DNA of 64,000 nt, from assembly GCA_003248655.1 (NCBI GenBank), contig QFPM01000012.1:34735-98734 (forward strand), given 5' to 3'. Made by a program: the position numbers and the translations under genes. Below are positions 35,780-44,897 of the stretch, piece after piece. Source of the DNA: Microbacterium sp. (lineage in GTDB: Bacteria; Actinomycetota; Actinomycetes; Actinomycetales; Microbacteriaceae). Every line of letters begins with the position of its first letter. Positions within the stretch are counted from its first letter, which is position 1. The notes under the pieces are model-generated. The model was not told where the DNA came from and searched no databases. It saw only the letters and a program-made list of their open reading frames with translations.

Positions 35780-36568
35780 ATGGCCACTCCGGAACCCGTT
35801 CCAGCGACCTCGAACATCACCGTTCGGCGCGGCGACCCGCTCGTGGTCGTCAGCCACGTCGAGAAGCATTACGGCGACTTCCACGCACTCAAGGACATTG
35901 ACCTGACGGTGAACCGCGGCGAGGTCGTCGTCGTGATCGGTCCGTCCGGTTCGGGCAAGTCGACGCTGTGCCGCACGATCAATCGCCTCGAGACGATCAC
36001 GAGCGGGACGATCACGATCGACGGCAAGGAGCTTCCCAAAGAGGGGAAGGCGCTGGCGGCATTGCGGGCCGACGTCGGAATGGTGTTCCAGTCGTTCAAC
36101 CTGTTCTCGCACCTGACGATCCTCGAGAACGTCACGCTCGGCCCCATCAAGGTCAAGAAGATGAAGAAGGCGGATGCCGAGGCCGAGGCGAAGGTCCTGC
36201 TCGAGCGGGTGGGGGTAGGCCACCAGGCATCCAAGCTTCCCGCGCAGCTTTCCGGTGGTCAGCAGCAGCGCGTCGCAATCGCCCGTGCGCTCGCCATGAA
36301 GCCGAAGGTGATGCTCTTCGACGAACCCACGAGCGCCCTCGACCCCGAGATGATCAACGAGGTCCTCGACGTCATGGTCGGCCTCGCGCAGGACGGAATG
36401 ACGATGATCGTCGTCACCCACGAGATGGGATTCGCGCGCAAGGCGGCGGACCGGGTCGTGTTCATGGCGGACGGGCAGATCGTCGAGGAGTCGGCTCCCG
36501 ACCAGTTCTTCACGAACCCGCAAAGTGACCGCGCGAAGGACTTCCTCTCGAAGCTCATCACGCACTGA
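35780..36568 (+). CDS. gluA: Polar amino-acid ABC transporter ATP-binding protein (GluA-like)
   Basis: ATPase of a polar amino-acid importer, 262 residues. Walker A GPSGSGKS (54-61), signature LSGGQQQRVAIARAL, Walker B MLFDEPTSALDPE, and the conserved VTHEMGFARKAADRV end typical of GlnQ/GluA. Gene order ATPase, binding protein, two permeases equals the C. glutamicum gluABCD glutamate system; specificity is inferred from that. TAGGCT (35767-35772) lies seven bases before the ATG; two TTGTAC words (35731, 35742) precede it. Confidence 0.9.
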   Translation: MATPEPVPATSNITVRRGDPLVVVSHVEKHYGDFHALKDIDLTVNRGEVVVVIGPSGSGKSTLCRTINRLETITSGTITIDGKELPKEGKALAALRADVGMVFQSFNLFSHLTILENVTLGPIKVKKMKKADAEAEAKVLLERVGVGHQASKLPAQLSGGQQQRVAIARALAMKPKVMLFDEPTSALDPEMINEVLDVMVGLAQDGMTMIVVTHEMGFARKAADRVVFMADGQIVEESAPDQFFTNPQSDRAKDFLSKLITH

Positions 36569-36629
36569 AGACGTCCGCACCATGCACCGTGCGGCACCAC
36601 GAAGAGATACACGAAACCAGGAGGACCAC

Positions 36630-37544
36630 ATGCGCAAGACACGGATCGCCGGCGTCTTTGCCGGCATCGCCATCGCAGCCCTCGCCCTCACGGCGTGCAA
36701 CAGCGGCACCCCGGGCGCTGAGCCCAGCGGCTCGGGCGACGCGGGGGAGACGCCGGCCGGAAACCCGTGGACCGTCGCAACCGACGTCACGATCGACGGC
36801 AGCCCGACGTTCGAGCGGATCGAATCGGCAGGCAAGGTGAAGGTGGGCGTCAAGGAAGACCAGCCCGGGCTCGGTTACCTCGACCCCGCCACCAACACCC
36901 GTACCGGATTCGACGTCGACGTCGCGCGCTGGATCGCGGCCTCGCTCGGCTTCGACGAGGAGGACATCGAGTTCACCGCGATTCCTTCCGCGAACCGTGA
37001 ACAGGCGCTCGTGAACGGCGACATCGACTACTACGTCGGCACCTACTCGATCACCGACAAGCGTAAGGAGCAGATCTCCTTCGCCGGACCGTACTTCATC
37101 ACCGGCCAGGGCCTGCTGGTCGCCGCTGACAACGACAGCATCACGGGCAAGGACTCGCTTACTGCCGATGACGTCGTGTGCTCGGCGACGGGATCGACGT
37201 CGATCCAGCGGATCAAGGAGCAGACGCCCGCGCAGACGAAGGAGTACGACACGTACTCCGCGTGTGTCGAGGACCTGAAGAACGGCCAGGTGGATGCGGT
37301 GACCACCGACGAGGCGATCCTCATCGGCTACGCGGCTCAGAGCCCTGACGAGATCAAGGTCGTGGGCGACGTCTTCAGCGAAGAGCGCTACGGCGTCGGC
37401 ATCGCGAAGGGTGACACGGCGCTGCAGGAGTACATCAACACGATGTTCACCGACGGCGGCGACGTCTGGCAGGCGATCTTCGACAAGAACCTGGGCGCAT
37501 CCGGGGTCAAGGGCACGCAGCCCGAGGTCGACCCGGTCGGCTGA
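36630..37544 (+). CDS. gluB: Glutamate/polar amino-acid binding lipoprotein (GluB-like)
   Basis: Extracytoplasmic solute receptor of the importer, 304 residues. Signal peptide 1-22 with lipobox LTAC (Cys23), a Gly/Ser/Pro linker, then the type 3 solute-binding fold (KVGVKEDQPGLGYLDPATNTRTGFDVDVARWIA, YYVGTYSITDKRKEQISFAGPYF, DAVTTDEAILIGYA). ATG 36630 follows CAGGAGGA. A strong hairpin follows the gene, which may raise its transcript level above those of the permeases. Confidence 0.92.
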   Translation: MRKTRIAGVFAGIAIAALALTACNSGTPGAEPSGSGDAGETPAGNPWTVATDVTIDGSPTFERIESAGKVKVGVKEDQPGLGYLDPATNTRTGFDVDVARWIAASLGFDEEDIEFTAIPSANREQALVNGDIDYYVGTYSITDKRKEQISFAGPYFITGQGLLVAADNDSITGKDSLTADDVVCSATGSTSIQRIKEQTPAQTKEYDTYSACVEDLKNGQVDAVTTDEAILIGYAAQSPDEIKVVGDVFSEERYGVGIAKGDTALQEYINTMFTDGGDVWQAIFDKNLGASGVKGTQPEVDPVG

Positions 37545-37552
37545 CCCGGCTC

Positions 37553-37592
37553 GCGGCGGCGCCTGCAGGGAGATCCTTGCGGGCGCCGCCGC
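37553..37592 (+). terminator. Intra-operon hairpin between gluB and gluC
   Basis: Perfect 11-bp stem GCGGCGGCGCC (37553-37563) / GGCGCCGCCGC (37582-37592), extended inward by GCAGGG / CCTTGC with one G-U pair. No T-run. In binding-protein operons such hairpins partly stop transcription or protect the upstream mRNA, giving excess receptor over permease. Confidence 0.6.
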
Positions 37593-37648
37593 GACACTCA
37601 CATCTTCGACACCACCACCCTTCGACGGCACGAGAAGAAAGGCAGAGC

Positions 37649-38296
37649 ATGGGCGTCATCACCGACAACCTCGACCTCTGGGGCGATGCGTTGCGCGGCA
37701 CGCTGCTGCTGTTCTTCGGCGGCGGCGCGATTGCGGTCGTGCTCGGCCTGATCGTCGGGGCTATGCGGCTGTCGCCCGTGCCGATCGCGCGCTCGGTCGG
37801 CGCCGTCTACGTGAACTGGATCCGCAATACACCGCTCACGCTGGTGATGTTCTTCTTCGCCTTTTGTCTGCCGATCCTTCTGCGCGAGCGCATCGACTCG
37901 CTGCTGCTCGCAACGCTGGCGCTGGGGGTGTACACGGCCACCTACGTGGCGGAGACGATTCGGTCGGGGGTCAACACCGTCCCGGTCGGACAGGCTGAGG
38001 CGGCCCGTGCACTCGGGCTCACGTTCGGCCAGGTGATGTCACTCGTCGTGTTGCCGCAGGCGACGCGCTCGGTCATCCCGCCGATGATGAGCGTGCTCAT
38101 CGCTTTGCTGAAGAACACGACCGTCGCCGCCGGCTTCTCGGTGCTGAACCTCGGATCGGTGCGATACAACCTGAGCGAGCGCGGCGAGAACCAGCTGGTC
38201 GTGCTCGTCTGGGTCATGGTGATCTTCGTTGTCCTCGTGCTTCTGCTGGCCTGGCTGCAGCGCGCGATGGAGCGCAAGTGGAAGGTGGCGCGATGA
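37649..38296 (+). CDS. gluC: Polar amino-acid ABC transporter permease (GluC-like)
   Basis: A 215-residue HisM/GlnP-type permease with about five membrane segments. It has the inner-membrane signature NWIRNTPLTLVMFF near the middle and the EAA loop AARALGLTFGQVMSLVVLPQA, which contacts the ATPase. ATG 37649 is preceded by AGAAAGGCAG. Its stop overlaps the gluD start. Confidence 0.9.
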   Translation: MGVITDNLDLWGDALRGTLLLFFGGGAIAVVLGLIVGAMRLSPVPIARSVGAVYVNWIRNTPLTLVMFFFAFCLPILLRERIDSLLLATLALGVYTATYVAETIRSGVNTVPVGQAEAARALGLTFGQVMSLVVLPQATRSVIPPMMSVLIALLKNTTVAAGFSVLNLGSVRYNLSERGENQLVVLVWVMVIFVVLVLLLAWLQRAMERKWKVAR

Positions 38297-39210
38297 CCTC
38301 CGTCCTCTACGACGTCCCCGGCCCGAAGGCCGTCGCACGCAACCGGGCGATCGGCGTCGCGACGATCCTTGTCGTGCTCGCGATCGTCGGATGGGTGATC
38401 TGGCGCTTCGCCGACACGGGGCAGTTCACCGCCGACAAGTGGGAGATCTTCACCTACTCGGCCATCTGGGTGCGCCTCCTCAACGGGATGCTGGCGACGC
38501 TCTCGGCATTCGCGGTCGCGGCAGTGGGCGCGCTCGCCCTCGGATTCATCCTCTCCATCGGGCGACTGTCGGACCACGCGTGGATCCGCGTTCCGGTCGG
38601 CTGGGTCACCGAGGTGCTGCGCGCAATCCCGGTGCTCGTCTTCATGATGCTGCTGTACTACGGTCTGCCGGTCATCGGCGTCCGCATGGAGCCGTATTGG
38701 GCAGTCGTGATCGCCCTCGTCGCGTACAACGGATCGGTGCTCGCCGAGGTGATCCGCGCGGGCGTCGAGTCGTTGCCGCGAGGGCAGAGCGAGGCGGGAT
38801 ACGCGATCGGGCTGCGCAAGGCCGGCGTCCTCCGGCTCATCCTTCTTCCGCAGGCTGTTCGGGCCATGATGCCCGTCATCGTCGCACAGCTCGTCGTCAC
38901 GCTGAAAGACACCGCGCTCGGCTCGATCATCACGTACCAGGAGCTCCTGTACGTCATCAAGCTGCTCGGCTCGAACGCCGTGTACCACTCGCCGCTCATC
39001 CCGACGGCGATGGTCGGCGGCACCATCTATGTCGCACTGTGCCTCGCGCTCAGCTATGTCGCGTACCGCCTGGAACAGCGCACGAAGCGGCGTCAGCGTC
39101 AGAACGCGATCATCGGCGGGGGAGTCCACCACCCTGTCGGAGCGACGACCGACACCGAGCTGATCGGTCTCCAAAAGCACGCGGGCAAGTACGACAGCAA
39201 CGCGTTGTGA
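38293..39210 (+). CDS. gluD: Polar amino-acid ABC transporter permease (GluD-like)
   Basis: A 305-residue second permease. After a short cytoplasmic N-terminus it has a first membrane segment, then the permease core with TEVLRAIPVLVFMMLLYYGLP and the EAA loop AGYAIGLRKAGVLRLILLPQA. The C-terminal ~45 residues are hydrophilic and longer than in GlnP-type proteins. It overlaps gluC by ATGA, so the two subunits are made in equal amounts. Confidence 0.9.
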   Translation: MTSVLYDVPGPKAVARNRAIGVATILVVLAIVGWVIWRFADTGQFTADKWEIFTYSAIWVRLLNGMLATLSAFAVAAVGALALGFILSIGRLSDHAWIRVPVGWVTEVLRAIPVLVFMMLLYYGLPVIGVRMEPYWAVVIALVAYNGSVLAEVIRAGVESLPRGQSEAGYAIGLRKAGVLRLILLPQAVRAMMPVIVAQLVVTLKDTALGSIITYQELLYVIKLLGSNAVYHSPLIPTAMVGGTIYVALCLALSYVAYRLEQRTKRRQRQNAIIGGGVHHPVGATTDTELIGLQKHAGKYDSNAL

Positions 39211-39252
39211 ACCTGGTCGGGCGCCCGCCTGCGCTCGGTAGACTCGTTCCTC

Positions 39253-40314
39253 GTGTCCGAGTCACCCGAAATCACGCCTGACGCGGTGGATGCCGCCGTC
39301 CGAGACGCCCTCGCGGCGATCGCCGCGGCATCCTCGACCGCCGAGCTCAAGGCCGCGCGTGCCGCGCACTCCGGCGAGACGTCGCCGCTCGCGTTGCTGA
39401 ACGCGCAGCTGCGGAACGTCCCGAACGAGAAGAAGGCCGAGTTCGGCAAGCTCGTGGGTCAGGCGCGCGGGCAGGTGAACCAGGCGCTCGCCGCCCGCGA
39501 AGCGGCGCTCGCCGAAGCGGAGACCGCCGCCCAGCTCGAGGCCGAGCGCGTCGACATCACGGCGATCGCGCCGCGCGGCCGGGTGGGCGCCCGGCATCCG
39601 ATCTCGCTCCTCCAGGAGGAGATCGCCGACCTCTTCGTCGGGATGGGCTGGGAGATCGCGGAGGGCCCCGAGCTCGAGCACGAGTGGTTCAACTTCGACG
39701 CACTGAACTTCGACGTCGACCACCCCGCGCGCCAGATGCAGGACACGTTCTTCGTCGACCCCGCCGAGCGTCACCTCGTGATGCGCACGCACACGAGTCC
39801 GGTGCAGGTGCGCTCGATGCTCGAACGCGGCGCCGCGCTCACCGAGGATGGCCGCGGCATCTACGTGCTGTGCCCCGGCCGCGTCTACCGCACCGACGAG
39901 TTCGACGCGACGCACCTGCCCGCCTTCACGCAGTTCGAGGGGCTCGTGGTCGATAAGGGCATCACGATGGCGAACCTCAAGGGCACGCTCGACCACGCCG
40001 CGAAGGTGCTGTTCGGCGACGAGGCGAAGACCCGGTTCCGCACGAACTTCTTCCCGTTCACCGAGCCGTCGGCGGAGCTCGATCTCTGGCATCCGACGTT
40101 CACGGGCGGGGCGCGCTGGATCGAGTGGGGCGGCTGCGGCATGGTCAACCCCAACGTGTTGCGCGCCGCGGGGATCGACCCCGAGGTGTACTCCGGGTTC
40201 GCGTTCGGAATGGGCATCGAGCGCACGCTCATGTTCCGCTCCGACGTGCAGGACATGCGCGACATGGCCGAGGGTGATGTCCGCTTCAGCGAGCAGTTCG
40301 GGATGGTGGTCTGA
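39253..40314 (+). CDS. pheS: Phenylalanine-tRNA ligase alpha subunit
   Basis: Class II aminoacyl-tRNA synthetase, catalytic subunit, 353 residues. It has the N-terminal coiled coil (about 1-90), motif 1 region HPISLLQEEIADLFVGMGWEIAEGPE, motif 2 GRVYRTDEFDATHLPAFTQFEGL and motif 3 GFAFGMGIERTLMFR. TAGACT (39239-39244) lies eight bases before the GTG start. The stop shares one base with the pheT start. Confidence 0.97.
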   Translation: MSESPEITPDAVDAAVRDALAAIAAASSTAELKAARAAHSGETSPLALLNAQLRNVPNEKKAEFGKLVGQARGQVNQALAAREAALAEAETAAQLEAERVDITAIAPRGRVGARHPISLLQEEIADLFVGMGWEIAEGPELEHEWFNFDALNFDVDHPARQMQDTFFVDPAERHLVMRTHTSPVQVRSMLERGAALTEDGRGIYVLCPGRVYRTDEFDATHLPAFTQFEGLVVDKGITMANLKGTLDHAAKVLFGDEAKTRFRTNFFPFTEPSAELDLWHPTFTGGARWIEWGGCGMVNPNVLRAAGIDPEVYSGFAFGMGIERTLMFRSDVQDMRDMAEGDVRFSEQFGMVV

Positions 40315-42824
40315 TGCGCGTCCCGCTGTCGTGGTTGCGTGAGTACGTCGATGTGCCGGCGGATGCCGGGGTCGACGACATCTTCGCGGCGCTCGTGTCG
40401 GTCGGGTTCGAAGAGGAGGAGTCGATCTCGTTCGACATCTCCGGCCCGGTCGTCGTCGGGCAGGTCGTCTCGTTCGAGGCCGAGCCGCAGTCCAACGGCA
40501 AGACGATCCGGTGGTGCCAGGTCGACGTCGGTGAGGCCGAGCCCCGCGGCATCGTCTGCGGCGCGTCGAACTTCTTCGCGGGCGACAAGGTCGTGGTGTC
40601 GCTCCCCGGCGCCGTGCTGCCGGGCCCGTTCCCGATCGCGGCGCGCAAGACCTACGGCCACGTCTCCGACGGGATGATCGCCTCGGCGCGCGAGCTGGGT
40701 CTGGGTGACGAGCACTCCGGCATCCTGCGGCTGACCGAGCTCGGGCTCGACCCCGAGGTCGGCGTCGACGCGATCGCGCTCCTCGGCCTCGACGATGTCG
40801 CGGTCGATGTCAACGTCACGCCCGACCGCGGGTACGCGCTGTCGATCCGCGGCATCGCGCGCGAATACGCGCACGCGACGGGGGCGGCCTTCCGCGACCC
40901 CGCCGCGCACGAGTGGGCAGACGTCCAGCCCGGCAGTGGGTTCGAGATCGCCGTCGACGACGCAGCGCCCATCCGTGGGCGCGTCGGCGCGAGCGAGTTC
41001 GTCGCGCGCGTCGTGCGCGGAGTCGACCCGTCGCGGCCGACGCCGCCGTGGATGGTCGCGCGGCTCACGCTCGCCGGCATCCGCTCGCTCGGCATCCTCA
41101 TCGACATCACGAACTACGTCATGCTCGAGCTCGGCAACCCCGTCCACGGGTACGACCTCGATCTGCTCCGCGGCGGCATCACCGTGCGCCGCGCCGCCGA
41201 GGGAGAGAAGCTCACGACCCTCGACGGCAAGGAGCGCACGCTCAGCGGCGAGGACCTGCTGATCACCGACGAGTCGGGGCCGATCGGCCTCGCCGGCGTC
41301 ATGGGCGGCGGCACGACCGAGATGACGGATGCCACGCGCAACGTGCTCGTCGAGGCGGCGAACTTCGACCCCGTGACGATCGCGCGCAGCGCTCGCCGCC
41401 ACAAGCTACCCTCGGAGGCGTCGCGGCGCTTCGAGCGCGGCGTCGACCCGCTGATCCCGTTCGTCGCGGCGCGCCGCGTCGCCGACCTCATGGTCGAGCT
41501 CGCCGGCGGCACCCTCGACCCCGAGTACGGCGGGGCGCTGTACGGCGAGGTGTTCCTCGCGAGCATCGAGCTGCCGAAGACGTTCGTGCCCGAGATCATC
41601 GGCGTCGACTACACGGATGCCGAGATCACCGGCGCGCTCGAGACGATCGGCTGCGAGGTCGCGCCGCTCGATGACGCGGATGCCGGCTGGACCGTCATCC
41701 CGCCGTCGTGGCGCCCCGACCTGACCGACCGGTGGACGCTCGCGGAGGAGGTTGCGCGCATCCACGGCCTCGACCGCATCCCGTCGATCCTGCCGACGCC
41801 GCCGTCGGGTCGGGGCCTGACGGCGCTGCAGAAGGGTCGTCGCCGTGTCGCGAACGCGCTCGTGGGCGCCGGGTTCGTCGAGACCCCGTCGTTCCCGTTC
41901 GCGACGGCCGAGGCCAACGCGCTGCACGGCTCCGCCTCCGGCGGCGATGCGCCCAGCGTGCGACTTGCCAACCCGCTCGACGGGCAGGCGCCGTACCTGC
42001 GCCGCTCGCTCGTTCCGGGGTTGCTGCAGGTCGCGCACCGGAACCTCTCGCGCGGCTTCACCGACCTCGCGCTCTTCGAGACGGGGCTCGTGTTCACGCC
42101 CGAGCCGGGCGTCCAGTACGGCACGGCGACCGTGCCGCCGCTCGCGGTGCGGCCGTCCGACGAGACGCTCGCGGAGCTGAACGCCTCGATCCCGCCTCAG
42201 CCGCGGCGAGTCGCCGTGCTCCTCACGGGAGCGCTCGCGCCGAAGCAGCCGGGCCACGCGGCCGTCGCGGTGGAGCTTGCCGACGCACTGGCGGCCGTGC
42301 AGGTCATCGCCGCCGCGGCGGGCGTGCGCATCGGCGTCGCCCAGGGGCAGCGCGCGGCGCTGCATCCCGGGCGCACCGGCATCCTCTCGGTGGGAGCGGT
42401 CGAAGTCGGCTACGTCGGCGAAGTACTGCCCGCCGTGTCAGCCGAGGCTGACCTGCCCGGCCGCGTATACGTCGCCGAGCTCGATCTCGACCTCGCGCTC
42501 TCGCTCGCCGGTGCGCCCGACGCTGCGCCGTCGCTGTCGGGCTACCCCGCCGCGACGCAGGACGTCTCACTCGTCGTCGGCTCTGACGTCGTCGCGGGCG
42601 ATGTCGCCGCGGCCTTCGCGGAGGGTGCGGGGGAGCTGCTCGAGTCGCTCCGGCTCGTCGACGACTATCGCGGGTCGGGAGTCTCGGACGGCACGAAGGG
42701 GCTCACGTTCGCGCTGCGCTTCCGCGCCCCCGACCGCACGCTGACGGCCGCCGAGGCGACCGAGGCGAAGCTCCGGGGCGTCGCCGCGGCATCCGAGCGC
42801 TTCGGCGCGACCCTGCGGGAGTGA
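40314..42824 (+). CDS. pheT: Phenylalanine-tRNA ligase beta subunit
   Basis: Structural and editing subunit of the (alpha-beta)2 enzyme, 836 residues. The domains in order are an EMAP-like tRNA-binding fold (about 40-155), B3/B4 editing domain (about 210-370), B5 domain (about 410-480), a catalytic-like core and the C-terminal ferredoxin-fold anticodon-binding domain (about 740-836, SGYPAATQDVSLVVG). ATG 40314 begins in the pheS stop codon. No Phe-rich leader peptide precedes pheS. Confidence 0.97.
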   Translation: MRVPLSWLREYVDVPADAGVDDIFAALVSVGFEEEESISFDISGPVVVGQVVSFEAEPQSNGKTIRWCQVDVGEAEPRGIVCGASNFFAGDKVVVSLPGAVLPGPFPIAARKTYGHVSDGMIASARELGLGDEHSGILRLTELGLDPEVGVDAIALLGLDDVAVDVNVTPDRGYALSIRGIAREYAHATGAAFRDPAAHEWADVQPGSGFEIAVDDAAPIRGRVGASEFVARVVRGVDPSRPTPPWMVARLTLAGIRSLGILIDITNYVMLELGNPVHGYDLDLLRGGITVRRAAEGEKLTTLDGKERTLSGEDLLITDESGPIGLAGVMGGGTTEMTDATRNVLVEAANFDPVTIARSARRHKLPSEASRRFERGVDPLIPFVAARRVADLMVELAGGTLDPEYGGALYGEVFLASIELPKTFVPEIIGVDYTDAEITGALETIGCEVAPLDDADAGWTVIPPSWRPDLTDRWTLAEEVARIHGLDRIPSILPTPPSGRGLTALQKGRRRVANALVGAGFVETPSFPFATAEANALHGSASGGDAPSVRLANPLDGQAPYLRRSLVPGLLQVAHRNLSRGFTDLALFETGLVFTPEPGVQYGTATVPPLAVRPSDETLAELNASIPPQPRRVAVLLTGALAPKQPGHAAVAVELADALAAVQVIAAAAGVRIGVAQGQRAALHPGRTGILSVGAVEVGYVGEVLPAVSAEADLPGRVYVAELDLDLALSLAGAPDAAPSLSGYPAATQDVSLVVGSDVVAGDVAAAFAEGAGELLESLRLVDDYRGSGVSDGTKGLTFALRFRAPDRTLTAAEATEAKLRGVAAASERFGATLRE

Positions 42825-42844
42825 GCCGGGCCGCATCACGGTGA

Positions 42845-42908
42845 CAGGGGATCTCACCGACACAGGACGAAACTGCTCCGAACAGTCCTGTGTTCGTGAG
42901 ATCCCCTG
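42845..42908. repeat. Long hairpin between convergent pheT and AAA ATPase genes
   Basis: Outer 13-bp perfect stem CAGGGGATCTCAC (42845-42857) / GTGAGATCCCCTG (42896-42908) and inner 8-bp stem CACAGGAC (42861-42868) / GTCCTGTG (42885-42892). It lies between two convergent genes, as do the palindromes at 17585 and 32772. No T-run. Confidence 0.7.
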
Positions 42909-42940
42909 CGCTCGCGCGCGACGGCACGCGCCCACGGGTG

Positions 42941-44071
42941 TCAGCGCGAGCCCCAGTTCCACGCCGGCACGTCCATGAAGCCCTGACCGTCGACCGCGGT
43001 GCCCGATGGATCCTTGCGCAGCGAGACTCGGGCGGCGGCGGGCAGCGTGTCGACGAACGCCGCCGCGTGCGAGACCACGATGACCTGCGTCCGCTCGGAT
43101 GCCGTGCGCACGAGCTGGGCGAGCGGCCCCAGCAGCGAGGCATGCAGGCTCGATTCGGGCTCGTTGAGGACGAGGAGCGGCGCCGGCCGAGCGGGGAGGA
43201 GCGCGGCGCACAGCAGCAGGTAGCGGAGCGTCCCGTCGGAGAGCTCCGCGGCATCCAGCGGCCGGAGAAGCCCGTGCTGCCGGACCGTGAGGCGGAAGAG
43301 TCCGTCGGAGGACGCTATCTCGACCCGCGACCCCGGGAACGCCTCGTCAACCGCGCGGTCCAGGGCCGCGCCGTGCCCCGCATCGACGATCGTCGCCCAC
43401 GTCGCCGCGAGGTTCGCGCCATCGTGGGCGAGCGTGTGCGAACGCGTCCCGACCTGCGGATGCCGGGCCGGCGCCGCACCGTCGACGCGGAAGTGGTCGT
43501 AGAACCGCCACCCCGTCATGACACGCCGGAGCGCGAGCAGCTCGGGCCCGGTGTCTCCGTCGGCGAGGTCGGTCACGATGCTCTCGTACGGCGCGAGCGG
43601 TTGATCGAGGTCGACCCACCGCCCGTCGCGCACGCGCGTGCGCTGGCGCAGCCGGTCAATCAGCAGCGTCGCGGGCTTCGCGACCGCGCCGGCGAACACC
43701 TGCTCACGCTTGATTTCGGGGTCGCGGGCGAAGGGGTTACGCACCCCCGGGTCGGGTTGCGGGATGCCGAGGTCGATGAGGTAGCCGAGCTCGTCCGACG
43801 CGAACCCGAGCTGCACGGCAATCGGCTTCTTCCGGATCGTGCCCTGCGTGCCGCCGTTCTCCGGGCCCGCCCACAGCACCGACGGCAGGCCGCCCTCACG
43901 CGCGATTGCCCCCACCACGTCGCCGCGCGCCGCCGAGGAGAGCAGCCGCAGCGCGCGGTACAGGTTCGATTTGCCGGCGCCGTTCGGGCCGGTCACGACG
44001 GTGAGCGGGGCGAGCGGCACGACGACGTCGCGCAGGGATCGGTAGCCGGCCACGGCGAGAGTACGGAGCAT
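42941..44071 (-). CDS. AAA-family ATPase (RecF/SMC-like head)
   Basis: A 376-residue protein with the ABC/AAA split-head arrangement: MLRTLAVAGYRSLRDVVVPL and Walker A GPNGAGKS (28-35) at the N-terminus, the signature-like ELSDGTLRYLLLCAAL and Walker B LLVLNEPESSLHASLLGPL near the C-terminus, then an H-loop VVSHAAAF. No nuclease (TOPRIM) domain follows, unlike OLD proteins. Predicted ATPases of this sort (COG4637-like) have no known function; DNA repair or defence are possible. It is a single gene, not in an operon, with start ATG 44071. Confidence 0.82.
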   Translation of the reverse strand: MLRTLAVAGYRSLRDVVVPLAPLTVVTGPNGAGKSNLYRALRLLSSAARGDVVGAIAREGGLPSVLWAGPENGGTQGTIRKKPIAVQLGFASDELGYLIDLGIPQPDPGVRNPFARDPEIKREQVFAGAVAKPATLLIDRLRQRTRVRDGRWVDLDQPLAPYESIVTDLADGDTGPELLALRRVMTGWRFYDHFRVDGAAPARHPQVGTRSHTLAHDGANLAATWATIVDAGHGAALDRAVDEAFPGSRVEIASSDGLFRLTVRQHGLLRPLDAAELSDGTLRYLLLCAALLPARPAPLLVLNEPESSLHASLLGPLAQLVRTASERTQVIVVSHAAAFVDTLPAAARVSLRKDPSGTAVDGQGFMDVPAWNWGSR

Positions 44072-44126
44072 TCCTGCACTCTGCCACTCTGTCCCGACAC
44101 TGCGCGCGTGGGTAGGCTCGACCGAG

Positions 44127-44897
44127 ATGACTGACACGCCCGCCACGCCCGCCCTCCACCTCGCCGGTCTCGTCAAGAGCTTCGGCGACAAGCACGCTGT
44201 CGCAGGCCTCGACCTCGTCGTACCGCCCGGATCGTTCTATGGCCTCGTTGGCCCGAACGGCGCCGGAAAGACGACCACCCTCTCGATGGCGACGGGCCTT
44301 CTGCGCCCGGATGCCGGCACGGCGTGGGTCCACGGTGTGAACGTGTGGGCCGACCCCGTGCGCGCGAAGGCCATGATCGGCAACCTCGCCGACGGCGTCC
44401 GGCTGTTCGACCGACTGACCGGCGAGCAGCTGATCACCTACACGGCGATGATGTTCTCGTTGCCGCGCCCCGAAATCGCCGGCCGGGTCTCGGACCTTCT
44501 CGACCTCATGGACCTGCGCGGCGCCGCGGGGACAATGGTCGCCGACTACTCCGCCGGCATGACGAAGAAGGTCGCGCTCGCCTGCGCTCTCGTCCACGCC
44601 CCCCGGCTCCTCGTCCTCGACGAGCCGTTCGAGTCGGTCGACCCCGTCTCTGCCGCCAACATCGAAGACGTGCTGCGCTCGTACACGGCATCCGGGGGCA
44701 CTGTCATCGTCTCGAGCCACTCGATGGATCTCGTGCAGCGCATGTGCGACCACGTCGCGGTGATCGCCGCGGGGCGCGTGCTGGCGGCAGGCACGATCGA
44801 CGAGGTGCGCGCAGGCGAGTCGCTGCAGGACCGTTTCCTCGCGCTCGTCGGCGGACGTCACACCTCGGAGGGGCCGCAGTGGTTGCGACAGTCCTGA
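44127..44897 (+). CDS. ABC transporter ATP-binding protein
   Basis: A 256-residue ATPase of a CcmA/NatA-like exporter: Walker A GPNGAGKT (43-50), a signature region with the deviating YSAGMTKKVALACAL in place of LSGGQ (Y-S-A-G), Walker B LLVLDEPFESVDPVSA, and SSHSMDLVQRMCDHVAVI. TAGGCT (44113-44118) lies eight bases before the ATG. The next gene, its permease, starts inside its last codons. The substrate is unknown. Confidence 0.88.
   Translation: MTDTPATPALHLAGLVKSFGDKHAVAGLDLVVPPGSFYGLVGPNGAGKTTTLSMATGLLRPDAGTAWVHGVNVWADPVRAKAMIGNLADGVRLFDRLTGEQLITYTAMMFSLPRPEIAGRVSDLLDLMDLRGAAGTMVADYSAGMTKKVALACALVHAPRLLVLDEPFESVDPVSAANIEDVLRSYTASGGTVIVSSHSMDLVQRMCDHVAVIAAGRVLAAGTIDEVRAGESLQDRFLALVGGRHTSEGPQWLRQS

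Noticed and set aside
39211..39252. Phenylalanine leader peptide before pheS
   Set aside because: The gap is only 42 bases and the -10 lies eight bases before the start, leaving no room for a leader peptide.
44324..44878. Upstream extension of the second permease frame inside its ATPase gene
   Set aside because: Shadow of the ATPase; GTG 44879 has a proper ribosome-binding site.
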